From: Nitrospirota bacterium
GTDB lineage: Bacteria > Nitrospirota > Nitrospiria > Nitrospirales > Nitrospiraceae
NCBI GenBank assembly: GCA_028876065.1
Contig: JAGWTI010000002.1
Coordinates: 1-64,000 of the forward strand
Direction of reading: 5' to 3'
DNA: 64,000 bases
Shown here: piece after piece, positions 1 to 7,370 of the stretch
Position numbering within the stretch: the first letter of the stretch is position 1
Layout: every line of letters starts with the position of its first letter
Notes under the pieces: model-generated
What the model was told of the DNA's origin: nothing
Database searches by the model: none
What the model saw: only the letters and a program-made list of their open reading frames with translations
Program-made: the position numbers and the translations under genes

Positions 1-40
1 CCAATAAAAAACTCCTACCGACCCGTGGCCAGTAGGAGTT
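1..40 (-). terminator. Rho-independent terminator overlapping the fluoride riboswitch
   Basis: On the minus strand AACTCCTAC (40-32) can pair with GTAGGAGTT (18-10), and the stem is followed directly by a T run (TTTTTATTGG, 10-1). The left arm is also the 3' part of the aptamer upstream. Aptamer folding and terminator formation are therefore mutually exclusive, the usual expression platform of a transcriptional ON switch. The regulated gene lies beyond the left edge. Confidence 0.85.
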
Positions 41-95
41 ATCAGCCGGCGGCTCTCGCGAGCCGAGGCGGTTTGGGTGAACTCCATCACCCGCA
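30..95 (-). ncRNA. Fluoride riboswitch (crcB motif)
   Basis: Read on the minus strand, the hairpin GGGTGATGGAGTTCACCC (92-75) is followed by AAACCGCC, a second GC-rich hairpin around 52-66, and GGCTGATAACTCCTACTGG (48-30). This matches the crcB-motif pattern GGNGATGGNGTTCNCC ... AAACNGCC ... GATNACNCCTACTG from memory. GGAGTT in the first loop can pair with AACTCC near the 3' end, as expected for the conserved pseudoknot. The family binds fluoride and usually controls a fluoride exporter (CrcB/Fluc or CLC-F). The target is outside the window, so its identity is unknown. Confidence 0.88.
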
Positions 96-110
96 TCTGC
101 GTAGGGCCGG

Positions 111-139
111 TTTATACACCCGACCCGAACGCCTGTCAA
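111..139 (-). promoter_or_regulatory. Sigma-70-type promoter of the fluoride riboswitch
   Basis: On the minus strand TTGACA (139-134) is separated by exactly 17 bp from TATAAA (116-111). Transcription would start near position 104, about 10 bases before the riboswitch aptamer. Both boxes are close to consensus and the placement fits the riboswitch, which supports both calls. Confidence 0.8.
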
Positions 140-175
140 ATCCTGCGGCAGGCATCGGCCCGGGCTGGGCCGAAA

Positions 176-1267
176 TTAGAGAATCGGCAGGATGCCTTTC
201 GCATGTTGCAAGACCGCGAAGGCCAGGATGAGCAAGGCCACGAGCGCAACTTCCATCCAGGGGCTGCAAGAGGATTGCGTCAAGCCCCCGTCCTCTCCGG
301 ACCGGTCGCCGTTACGCACCCCGCTCGCAGTCCAGGCCAGCCCGGCCATGAGAGCCCCAGCCGAAACCAGCCATAGCCCGCTGCTCAGTGCCAGCCCGGT
401 CCCCAACAGCGGGAGCGCCCATGTATCAGCTTTCACAGGGCTCCTATCCCATAGCCGCTTCCAACGAAGCCCCACCCCCGCAAGCATCGTCGCAATCCCG
501 ATTCCCATCATGACGACGGCCCCTTGACGGTCGGGGGAAGTCTGCACCATGGCCCAGAACAGTGTGAAGGCGGCCATCACGACGAGGGTCACGCGGACAA
601 GGGCGCGCGACAGCAGCATCCGCCAATCCATGTACGAGTAAGCCAGCCAGGCTCCGCTCAAGACTCCGACGATCGCGCCGGCCACCACGTCGGTCGGGAA
701 ATGTGACCCCCGCCAGACGCGGCTGCAGGCGATCAGCGCCGCAACCAGGTAGCCGACCCACCCGAACCGTGGGAAGTGCCGGGTCAGCACGGTGGCGACG
801 GCAAACGCGGCAGCGGCATGGCCGGAGGGGAATGAATCGAACCCGCTGACCAGGGACGGCTCGAACTGGAATTCGCCTTCGTGAGTCACACGCGGCCTGG
901 GTCGGCCGATCGTATGTTTGAGCAGTTGGGTCGCCAGAGCCGCAACACCATGGGCCAGCAGTCCCTGCAAGCCGGCACGGAACCACGCCGCCTGCATCCC
1001 GATACGGCCGGCGACGAGAAGCGCCGCGCTGAACGCCACGAGGACCGCGCCGCTCCCGAGTCGCCCCAGTAGATCGCCGCCCGCTTCGAGCCAGGGCCGA
1101 TGCACCGAGCGCATGAACCGAATCATCGGCATGTCGAGCTGGTGCAGACCCCAGAAGACGAGGCCCAGCGCCGCACAGGAGAGGGCAAACGGAAGCCACG
1201 TGATGAGTGATGAGTGAAGCGTGATGGGCCAAGAGGGACGACTCTTGACAGACCTCTCACCCATCAC
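176..1267 (-). CDS. PAP2-family membrane phosphatase
   Basis: Integral membrane protein of the type 2 phosphatidic acid phosphatase superfamily, which removes phosphate from lipid phosphates such as phosphatidate or undecaprenyl pyrophosphate. All three motifs are visible in this 363-residue reading: KX6RP at about 117-125, PSGH at 147-150 and SRX5HX3D at 182-193, the histidines being the catalytic pair. Several hydrophobic segments surround them, and extra hydrophobic segments after residue 210 make it longer than minimal PAP2 proteins. The first roughly 25 codons are written in the heptamer-repeat element at 1200-1282, and no better in-frame start is seen before the first membrane helix, so the N-terminus is uncertain. 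The substrate cannot be told from sequence. The UppP-like role is only one possibility. Confidence 0.85.
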   Translation of the reverse strand: MMGERSVKSRPSWPITLHSSLITWLPFALSCAALGLVFWGLHQLDMPMIRFMRSVHRPWLEAGGDLLGRLGSGAVLVAFSAALLVAGRIGMQAAWFRAGLQGLLAHGVAALATQLLKHTIGRPRPRVTHEGEFQFEPSLVSGFDSFPSGHAAAAFAVATVLTRHFPRFGWVGYLVAALIACSRVWRGSHFPTDVVAGAIVGVLSGAWLAYSYMDWRMLLSRALVRVTLVVMAAFTLFWAMVQTSPDRQGAVVMMGIGIATMLAGVGLRWKRLWDRSPVKADTWALPLLGTGLALSSGLWLVSAGALMAGLAWTASGVRNGDRSGEDGGLTQSSCSPWMEVALVALLILAFAVLQHAKGILPIL

Positions 1268-1282
1268 CGATCACCCATCACC
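1200..1282. repeat. Inverted pair of degenerate heptamer tandem repeats
   Basis: On the plus strand four heptamers stand in a row at 1200-1227 (GTGATGA, GTGATGA, GTGAAGC, GTGATGG). After a spacer four roughly complementary heptamers follow at 1255-1282 (TCTCACC, CATCACC, GATCACC, CATCACC). The whole can fold as an imperfect hairpin. It lies between the PAP2 gene and the beta-propeller gene and supplies the N-terminal codons of the PAP2 reading frame. A second element of the same architecture is at 62203-62278. Confidence 0.75.
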
Positions 1283-1285
1283 ATT

Positions 1286-2410
1286 TTACGGCACCCAATC
1301 GGCGAGGAAAATATTGAACTCGCCGCGGACGCTCGCCCCCCGGTCCGAGATCCAGATCAGCTGTTTGCCGTCCGGCGAGAACATGGGAAAGCTGTTGAAT
1401 CCGCCCGCGAAGGTCACTTGCTCCAAGCCGGTTCCATCCTCGCCGACGAGGTGGAGATGAAACGTCGGCGGGCCGGAGGGGGTCTTGCCGGCCTGCCGCT
1501 CCTGCACGTTGGAGGCAAACATGATCCGCTGCCCGTCCGGGTGGAAAAACGGCGCAAAGTTGGAGGCTCCATTGGCCGTCACCTGCCGCTTGCCGCTCCC
1601 GTCGGCGTTCATGACAAAAATCTCCAGCTGGCCCGGCTCGACGAGATTCTGCGCCAGCAGGGCTTTGTACCGGGCGATCGCCTCCGGCTCCTTGGGATGC
1701 GACGCGCGATAGACGATCCGTTTACTGTCGGACGAAAAGAACGCGCCCCCATCGTAGCCTACCTCGTCCGTCAAGCGACGCACGTGGGTACCATCCAGGT
1801 TCATGGCATAGAGGTCCAGATCCCCGTCCCGCACCGAGGTAAAGACGATGGTCTTGCCGTCCGGCGAGATCGTCGCCTCGGCATCATAGCCAGGGGTGGA
1901 GGTCATCCGATGCGGTTGCTGCCCGTCCACTTTGACCGAAAAGATGTCGTAATTGTCCAACGCCCAGCGGTACCGGCCTTCGCTCTTGGGCTTGGGGGGG
2001 CAGTTCGGCCCGGTCAAGTGCGTGGAGGAGTAGAGGACTCGGCGGTCTCCGGGGAAAAAGTAGCCGCAGGTCGTCGTTCCAAGCCCGGTGCTGACCCGTC
2101 TGATGGCCCGACTTTGCAGGTCCAGCACATACATTTGATAGCAACCCAGGCTCGTGCCCTCCCTGGGCTGGTCGATCATCTGCGCTCCGTCTCCGTAATC
2201 GGTCGTGGACTGAAAAATCACTTTCGTGCCGTCGAAGGAGAAATAGGCCTCGGCGTTCTTGTTCCCGACCGTCAATTGTCGAACATTTGCCAAATGACGT
2301 TCCGCTGGATCTGCCTTGACAGACAGCGGCCAAGGCTCGGCCAGCGCCTCTCCCGTCAGGATCGAGGCACACAGCGCCAGCGCGGTCACCACATGGTTAC
2401 GGCGTTTCAA
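1286..2410 (-). CDS. Secreted TolB-like (PD40) beta-propeller protein
   Basis: Predicted periplasmic or secreted protein of about 374 residues. The chosen TTG start at 2410 has GGGAGG seven bases upstream and gives a clean signal peptide (LKRRNHVVTALALCA, cleavage after ALA). The mature part has repeated blades of the form FSPDGKxIVFxSxRDGxxxLYxMxxDG, the WD40-like PD40 repeat of TolB propellers (for example around FSFDGTKVIF, ISPDGKTIVFTS, FSSDSKRIVY, FHPDGQRIMF and FSPDGKQLIW). Such proteins generally bind other proteins; no enzyme motif is seen. The start overlaps the end of the upstream peptidase gene by 14 bases, so the two are probably translated from one mRNA. The exact partner is unknown. 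Confidence 0.85.
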   Translation of the reverse strand: MKRRNHVVTALALCASILTGEALAEPWPLSVKADPAERHLANVRQLTVGNKNAEAYFSFDGTKVIFQSTTDYGDGAQMIDQPREGTSLGCYQMYVLDLQSRAIRRVSTGLGTTTCGYFFPGDRRVLYSSTHLTGPNCPPKPKSEGRYRWALDNYDIFSVKVDGQQPHRMTSTPGYDAEATISPDGKTIVFTSVRDGDLDLYAMNLDGTHVRRLTDEVGYDGGAFFSSDSKRIVYRASHPKEPEAIARYKALLAQNLVEPGQLEIFVMNADGSGKRQVTANGASNFAPFFHPDGQRIMFASNVQERQAGKTPSGPPTFHLHLVGEDGTGLEQVTFAGGFNSFPMFSPDGKQLIWISDRGASVRGEFNIFLADWVP

Positions 2411-4598
2411 CAGGCACCTCCCATTCGTCGTGCGAGAGGGGGAAATCCCCCCGCGCCACCACCACCCCGTCACGAAAGATCACATAACTCTGCCATCCAT
2501 AAAAAAATAGCAAGCGCGCAACGTTTTCCGCCGCCCGTGCCGACAGGCCGTAGAACAACGTGACGACGCTGCCCGGTTGATTGGGACGGGGGCAGGACAG
2601 CAACAAGGCCATCCCCGACCCCTCATAGGCGGTTCCTTCGACCAGAAAACGGTCTCGCTCCAACCGCACCTTGTCGCCGCAGGACTGCCGCACGAGCAGG
2701 GCACCCTCGTTGAGCGTCGGTCCGCCCAGAACGAGCAGCGACCCACCGGCCGGCACAGGCTGTCGGTCGGTGACCTGCGCCATGGTCGGCTCGCGCGAGG
2801 CCACCTGCCGGCCCAACTCCCGATAGGGGGCGGTCTCCGCCGTTTGCCCTTCGGCCGGTAAGACCACCGTCCTGTCTCGGTCGGTCACGTAGAGGTTGAG
2901 CATCGGGGACAGTTGCGCCCGCTCCAGACGCCGAAAACTGTCGAAGTCCGGATCGAGGCGGACGCGCACCGGCACACCCGGCACAGCAACGCTGAAGGTC
3001 TGCTCGGCCGCCCGGGCCTCCAACCAAGCCTCGTGCGTCTTCCCTCCCGCGAGATCCACCAGGATCCGGAGACGCAACCGGTACGGCTCGCCTCGTTGCA
3101 CGAGTCGAACGTCGAGTCGACGGATGGAATCCCGGCCGGCGGGGACCCGATCGGCACGCGCGGTCGCAATCTTGACCATCGGCGCGCCCGGCCGCTCCAC
3201 CCACTGTGCAAAAAACCAGCGCAGGGCTCTCCCGCTTGTATCGGTGAACACCCGCTCCAGGTCTGACCATCCGGCATAGCTTCCGCCGTAGTCGGCGACC
3301 AGCTTGCGGATCGCCCGCCAAAACATATCCTCACCCACCTCGCGGCGGAGCTGGTGAAAGATCATCGCGGCTTTTTGATACCCGATGGCATTGTCTTTCT
3401 GGTCGGTCTTCTGCCGGAAGGCCGCCACGGGATAATCGTCCTCAGGCCGCACATAGACCGCGTACCCCAGGAGCATCAAGCGGCGCTGGTCTCGGGCTTG
3501 GCCCGGCGTGCCGGTCAGCTCATCGTAGTAATAGTTGGCCAGATAGGTCGTCAGCCCTTCCACCCAGTTGCCTTGGTCGTGACGGTTCAGGACCCAATTC
3601 CCGATCCAGGAATGGACGATCTCGTGTCCGAGCGCATAGGGCTGGACATAGTGGCGCTTCACCACACCGCTCCCCAACAGGGTGAAGGAAGGCATGCCCA
3701 AGCCGCTGGCAAAAAAATTCTCGACCACGGCGAACTTTGGAAAAGGATAAGGCCCCAACAGTCGGCTGTAGGTGTCGAGGTAGCGGGCCGTGGCGTCCAG
3801 ATACTCTTCGGCCAATTGGGCCTCCTCCGGGAACAGATAGGTTGCCAGGTCCACGGTCCGACCGTCCGGAGATTTCCATGCCCGATGGGCCTGTACGAAA
3901 CGGTTCGCGACCAGCGTCAGCGCTTCCGTCCCCGCCGACACATCCCAGTCCTCGACCACATGCCCCCCTTCGGCATGTCGCGCGACGGACCGGCCATGCG
4001 TCACGGCCGCCCAACCTTCGGGCAGGGTAACCCGCACGGCGAAAGTCGGCAAGGACCCTTCGACATCCGGATACCAGTGGGTCTCGCCGCTCAGGTAGAC
4101 CCCTTCGGTTCCGATATGGCCTGTCGTTTCACTGGGCGTCACGAACCGGAGCTGGCGGGATTCGCGGGGAGGATCGTCGAGCAGCCCTTCGAACCGGACT
4201 TCCAGCGTCAGCTCATGCTGCTGCGTCACGGGTCCGCTCAGATCAACCGTCACCCGTTGTAGCGGATCCTGTCCGGCCTGGCTCTCTCCGACCGGCTGAA
4301 CCTGCGCCGGGAGGGGTTGCCCCTTCCAGGTCACCGACAAGACGCGTAAGGCGGGGTGGAGCGACCAGGCGAGCGAAGCCGGATGGTCCGGAACCGTGAC
4401 GGTCATCCGATCCGTCGCGCGCAGCCGGTGCTGCTCCGGCAGCAGCTCAATGGAAAGTTCATGGCGCAGAATGCGCGTCGCTCTCTGAACCGATGCGGAC
4501 GAAGCGGAATGGTCTGCCGCATCGGCCACCGAGACGGCCCCCGTCGCAAACACGGCCGCGATCAGGAAGCCATAGGCGTGGGGGATGATGGTTCGCAC
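2397..4598 (-). CDS. Secreted M1-family (gluzincin) metallopeptidase
   Basis: About 733 residues. The GTG start at 4598 is preferred because it opens a signal peptide (VRTIIPHAYGFLIAAVFATG, cleavage near ADA) and avoids a long overlap with ftsY. The N-terminal half is a beta-rich domain like that of M1 aminopeptidases. The zinc site is HEIVH at about 325-329 with the third ligand Glu at about 347 (NWVEGL). The GAMEN substrate motif typical of classical M1 aminopeptidases is not present; the equivalent stretch reads SGLGMPSF. A C-terminal extension of about 250 residues follows the catalytic domain. Likely a periplasmic peptidase of an M1 subgroup. The substrate is unknown, and pairing with the downstream propeller gene suggests a joint role. 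Confidence 0.85.
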   Translation of the reverse strand: MRTIIPHAYGFLIAAVFATGAVSVADAADHSASSASVQRATRILRHELSIELLPEQHRLRATDRMTVTVPDHPASLAWSLHPALRVLSVTWKGQPLPAQVQPVGESQAGQDPLQRVTVDLSGPVTQQHELTLEVRFEGLLDDPPRESRQLRFVTPSETTGHIGTEGVYLSGETHWYPDVEGSLPTFAVRVTLPEGWAAVTHGRSVARHAEGGHVVEDWDVSAGTEALTLVANRFVQAHRAWKSPDGRTVDLATYLFPEEAQLAEEYLDATARYLDTYSRLLGPYPFPKFAVVENFFASGLGMPSFTLLGSGVVKRHYVQPYALGHEIVHSWIGNWVLNRHDQGNWVEGLTTYLANYYYDELTGTPGQARDQRRLMLLGYAVYVRPEDDYPVAAFRQKTDQKDNAIGYQKAAMIFHQLRREVGEDMFWRAIRKLVADYGGSYAGWSDLERVFTDTSGRALRWFFAQWVERPGAPMVKIATARADRVPAGRDSIRRLDVRLVQRGEPYRLRLRILVDLAGGKTHEAWLEARAAEQTFSVAVPGVPVRVRLDPDFDSFRRLERAQLSPMLNLYVTDRDRTVVLPAEGQTAETAPYRELGRQVASREPTMAQVTDRQPVPAGGSLLVLGGPTLNEGALLVRQSCGDKVRLERDRFLVEGTAYEGSGMALLLSCPRPNQPGSVVTLFYGLSARAAENVARLLFFYGWQSYVIFRDGVVVARGDFPLSHDEWEVPVETP

Positions 4599-4638
4599 TG
4601 TCGGATCACCAGGCTGACGCCGGAGCCGGGACGAAGGA

Positions 4639-5565
4639 CTATCGCGCCTCGACCAACGCGTCGACAAAATCTTCGGCGTGGAAGTCTTGCAGGTCCTCGA
4701 CCCCCTCTCCCACACCGATCAGACGGACCGGAATCTTCAACTCGTCGGCAATGGCGACCACGATCCCGCCGCGGGCGGTCCCGTCCAGCTTGGTCACGAC
4801 CAGCCCGGTCACCCCCACCGCCTCGTGGAACTGCCTGGCCTGGGAGAGCGCATTTTGCCCCGCAGTTCCGTCCAGAACCAGCAACACCTCGTGCGGCGCG
4901 CCGGGGAATTCGCGGGCCAGGACCCGCTTCATTTTCTTCAGCTCATCCATCAGGTTCGCCTTGGTGTGGAGACGGCCGGCCGTGTCGATCAGCAGCACGT
5001 CGGCGTGCCTCGCCTTCGCCGCAGCCAGCCCGTCGAACACCACGGCCGAGGGGTCGGATCCTTGCTGATGGCGCACGACCTCCACCCCGGTGCGCACGCC
5101 CCAGACCGCCAGCTGCTCGATGGCCGCGGCGCGAAACGTGTCCGCCGCCACCAGCACCGGCCTGTGTCCCGCCTCTTTCAGCCGCTGCGCCAGTTTGGCG
5201 ACCGTGGTCGTCTTGCCCACCCCATTGACGCCCACAGCCAGCACGACGTAGGGCTTCGGCCCTTGCTGAATCAAGGCTTCGAGCGGCCGGCCTTCGCATC
5301 CGCTCAGGGTCTCCAAGAGGGTGCCCTTCAACAGAGCCAGCACCTGGTGTTCATCGGGACCGGACGCAAGACGGCCCCGTTCCGCTTTCAAGCGGTCGAT
5401 CAGCCGCGTCACCGTATGAATGCCCAGGTCCGCGGCGATGAGCGTTTCTTCCAATTCCTCCAACACAGCCGGGTCAGGGCCGCGGCTGACGAGCCGGCTG
5501 AGCGAGCTCCGCACCCGCTCCCTGGTCTTGGCCATTCCCTGGCTGAGCCGCGCAAGCCATCCCAT
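4639..5565 (-). CDS. ftsY: Signal recognition particle receptor FtsY
   Basis: SRP-family GTPase that docks ribosome-SRP complexes at the inner membrane for co-translational insertion. At 308 residues it is a compact FtsY: a short helical N domain (about 1-85) and a complete G domain. Visible motifs are the P-loop GVNGVGKTTTVAKL (about 112-125), DTFRAAA (about 142-148), DTAGR (near 195), TKLDGTARGG (near 258) and the C-terminal GVGEGVEDLQDF stretch typical of FtsY rather than Ffh. The acidic A domain of E. coli FtsY is absent, as in many bacteria. It lies 15 bases after ybeY in a minus-strand run. Confidence 0.97.
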   Translation of the reverse strand: MGWLARLSQGMAKTRERVRSSLSRLVSRGPDPAVLEELEETLIAADLGIHTVTRLIDRLKAERGRLASGPDEHQVLALLKGTLLETLSGCEGRPLEALIQQGPKPYVVLAVGVNGVGKTTTVAKLAQRLKEAGHRPVLVAADTFRAAAIEQLAVWGVRTGVEVVRHQQGSDPSAVVFDGLAAAKARHADVLLIDTAGRLHTKANLMDELKKMKRVLAREFPGAPHEVLLVLDGTAGQNALSQARQFHEAVGVTGLVVTKLDGTARGGIVVAIADELKIPVRLIGVGEGVEDLQDFHAEDFVDALVEAR

Positions 5566-5580
5566 AGAACGTCCGTCCGA

Positions 5581-6039
5581 TTACCCGTTCGTGTGTACCA
5601 GCGCCGGCACGGGGCTGACCGCCGACAGGACGGTCCGCTCCTTCCGCTGCATACGGTGCGCGTCGGCCGGGCTGCGTTCGTGATCGTACCCGAGGAGGTG
5701 CAGAATCCCGTGCACGAGCAACTGCGCCAGTTCGCGATTGAGCGGGACGTTCTGCGCCCGAGCCTGACGGGCCGCCTGGGGAAGTGAAATCACCACGTCG
5801 CCGAGCAGGAGAGGGTTGGGTCCCGGAGCTTCCCGCATGGGAAAGGCCAGCACATCGGTGGTGACAGCTTTGCGGCGATACCGACCGTTGAGACGGCGCA
5901 TGAGGTGATCACCGACGATCAGCAGGCTCAGTTCCGCTGTCGGAACCCCGGCCGCGACCAGAATACGTTGCGCCAACGTTTCGACCGCAGTCCGTCGCAG
6001 CGGAATGCGCCGCACCGAACAACGCACCGTCACCGGCAT
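5581..6039 (-). CDS. ybeY: Endoribonuclease YbeY (rRNA maturation factor)
   Basis: Single-strand RNase needed for 16S rRNA 3'-end maturation and ribosome quality control. The zinc motif HGxLHLxGYDH is present as HGILHLLGYDHE. The preceding region (DVLAFPM, GDVVISLP) matches the family. The ATG at 6039 gives 152 residues, the normal family size; a GTG 81 bases further upstream would add a proline/glycine-rich extension with no visible homology. It follows phoH, its usual genomic neighbour. The final residues (after AHRMQRKE) are variable. Confidence 0.93.
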   Translation of the reverse strand: MPVTVRCSVRRIPLRRTAVETLAQRILVAAGVPTAELSLLIVGDHLMRRLNGRYRRKAVTTDVLAFPMREAPGPNPLLLGDVVISLPQAARQARAQNVPLNRELAQLLVHGILHLLGYDHERSPADAHRMQRKERTVLSAVSPVPALVHTNG

Positions 6040-6222
6040 CAGCAAACCAACCCCAGGATGTTCAAAAAGGCCGCCGTCCCACCCGCCCACCCCAGGCGCG
6101 CCAAGACGCGCCTCTTCCACGGGTGCGGCCGCAGCGAATAAAGAGACGAGTCGTACTCTGCGCCGTACGGCGAGCCTCTGCGTGATGCGAGAACAAAGCT
6201 GGCGGCATTTTTCAACATCCTG

Positions 6223-7275
6223 TTAGTGGGGCTGCTCCCCGTTCCCGGTACGCCCCTGACGCCGCCCCTGGGGATACCCGCGGTGGCCCGCTCCCCGCCC
6301 GGACTTGTCGTCCCGTCCCCCGCCGTGCCGGATCGGGCTGTGCCGATCGTAGGCCTCGATAATCTCCTGCACCAAACGGTGGCGCACGACGTCCCGCTGG
6401 TCGAAGTAGACGAACTGGATTCCGGGAATTTCGTGGAGAATGTCCCGGGCTTCGATGAGCCCGGAGACCCGATCGGAGGGCAGGTCCACTTGCGTGATGT
6501 CGCCGGTCACCACGGCCTTGGAGTTGAAGCCCAGCCGGGTCAGGAACATCTTCATCTGCTCGGCGGTGGCGTTTTGCGCCTCGTCCAGGATCACGAACGA
6601 ATCGTTGAGCGTCCGGCCGCGCATGAAGGCCAAGGGGGCGATCTCGATCTCGCCCCGTTCGACCAGCCGGTTGGCCCGCTCCATGTCCATCATGTCGTAG
6701 AGGGCGTCGTAGAGAGGCCGCAGGTAGGGATTCACCTTGGCATACATGTCGCCGGGCAGGAATCCCAGCTTCTCCCCTGCCTCCACCGCCGGTCTGGCGA
6801 GAATGATACGGCTGACCTCTTTGCGCGTCAGTGCGGCCACCGCCATGGCCATGGCCAGGTAGGTCTTCCCGGTCCCTGCCGGACCGATGCCGATGACGAT
6901 GTCGTATTTCTGAATCGCCTCGAGGTAGGCCTTTTGCGCCGCCGACTTGGGCGCAACGAAACGCTTGGCGGTGGCGACGGGAACGGAGCTGAGAAGCAGT
7001 TCCTTCAGCGGAACCTCCGCCGGACCCCGCGACGCCTTGAGCGCCACGGCCACGTCTTCGGCTTTCAGCTCGTATCCCTCGGCAGTCAACGCCGCCAACT
7101 CGGTCAGGAGGCGCTCGGCCTTCCGCACCGCCTCCTGGGAGCCGGCCACTATCAGCTCGTCGCCGCGGGCCGACACTTGCACCCCCAGATCGCTCTCGAT
7201 CATCTTCAGATGCAGATCGCGCGAGCCGAACAGGCTGGCGGTATTGGTGCCCTCTCGCAGTTTCAGCTTCCGCAC
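6223..7275 (-). CDS. ybeZ: PhoH-like ATPase (PhoH/YbeZ)
   Basis: Cytoplasmic P-loop NTPase of the PhoH family, commonly encoded next to YbeY and thought to assist RNA metabolism. Residues about 1-85 resemble a KH-type RNA-binding region; the ATPase domain follows with Walker A GPAGTGKTYLA (131-141), Walker B-like FVILDEAQN (about 229-237) and a TGDITQVDLP stretch. The last 30 residues are rich in Arg, Gly and Gln and look disordered. Length (350) is normal. About 100 bases separate it from ybeY, in which no gene is visible. Confidence 0.93.
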   Translation of the reverse strand: MRKLKLREGTNTASLFGSRDLHLKMIESDLGVQVSARGDELIVAGSQEAVRKAERLLTELAALTAEGYELKAEDVAVALKASRGPAEVPLKELLLSSVPVATAKRFVAPKSAAQKAYLEAIQKYDIVIGIGPAGTGKTYLAMAMAVAALTRKEVSRIILARPAVEAGEKLGFLPGDMYAKVNPYLRPLYDALYDMMDMERANRLVERGEIEIAPLAFMRGRTLNDSFVILDEAQNATAEQMKMFLTRLGFNSKAVVTGDITQVDLPSDRVSGLIEARDILHEIPGIQFVYFDQRDVVRHRLVQEIIEAYDRHSPIRHGGGRDDKSGRGAGHRGYPQGRRQGRTGNGEQPH

Positions 7276-7370
7276 GCTGAGGTTATGGAATCCTCCGAAA
7301 GAATCGATGCATTGAACTATGGGCCTACGGGCGCATTCTAGCAGAGGGGCGAAGAGGGAGACAAGGCAGG

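Noticed and set aside
1214-2563. Plus-strand open frame antisense to the beta-propeller gene
   Set aside because: No ribosome site or signature; the minus strand has a complete signal peptide and PD40 repeats.
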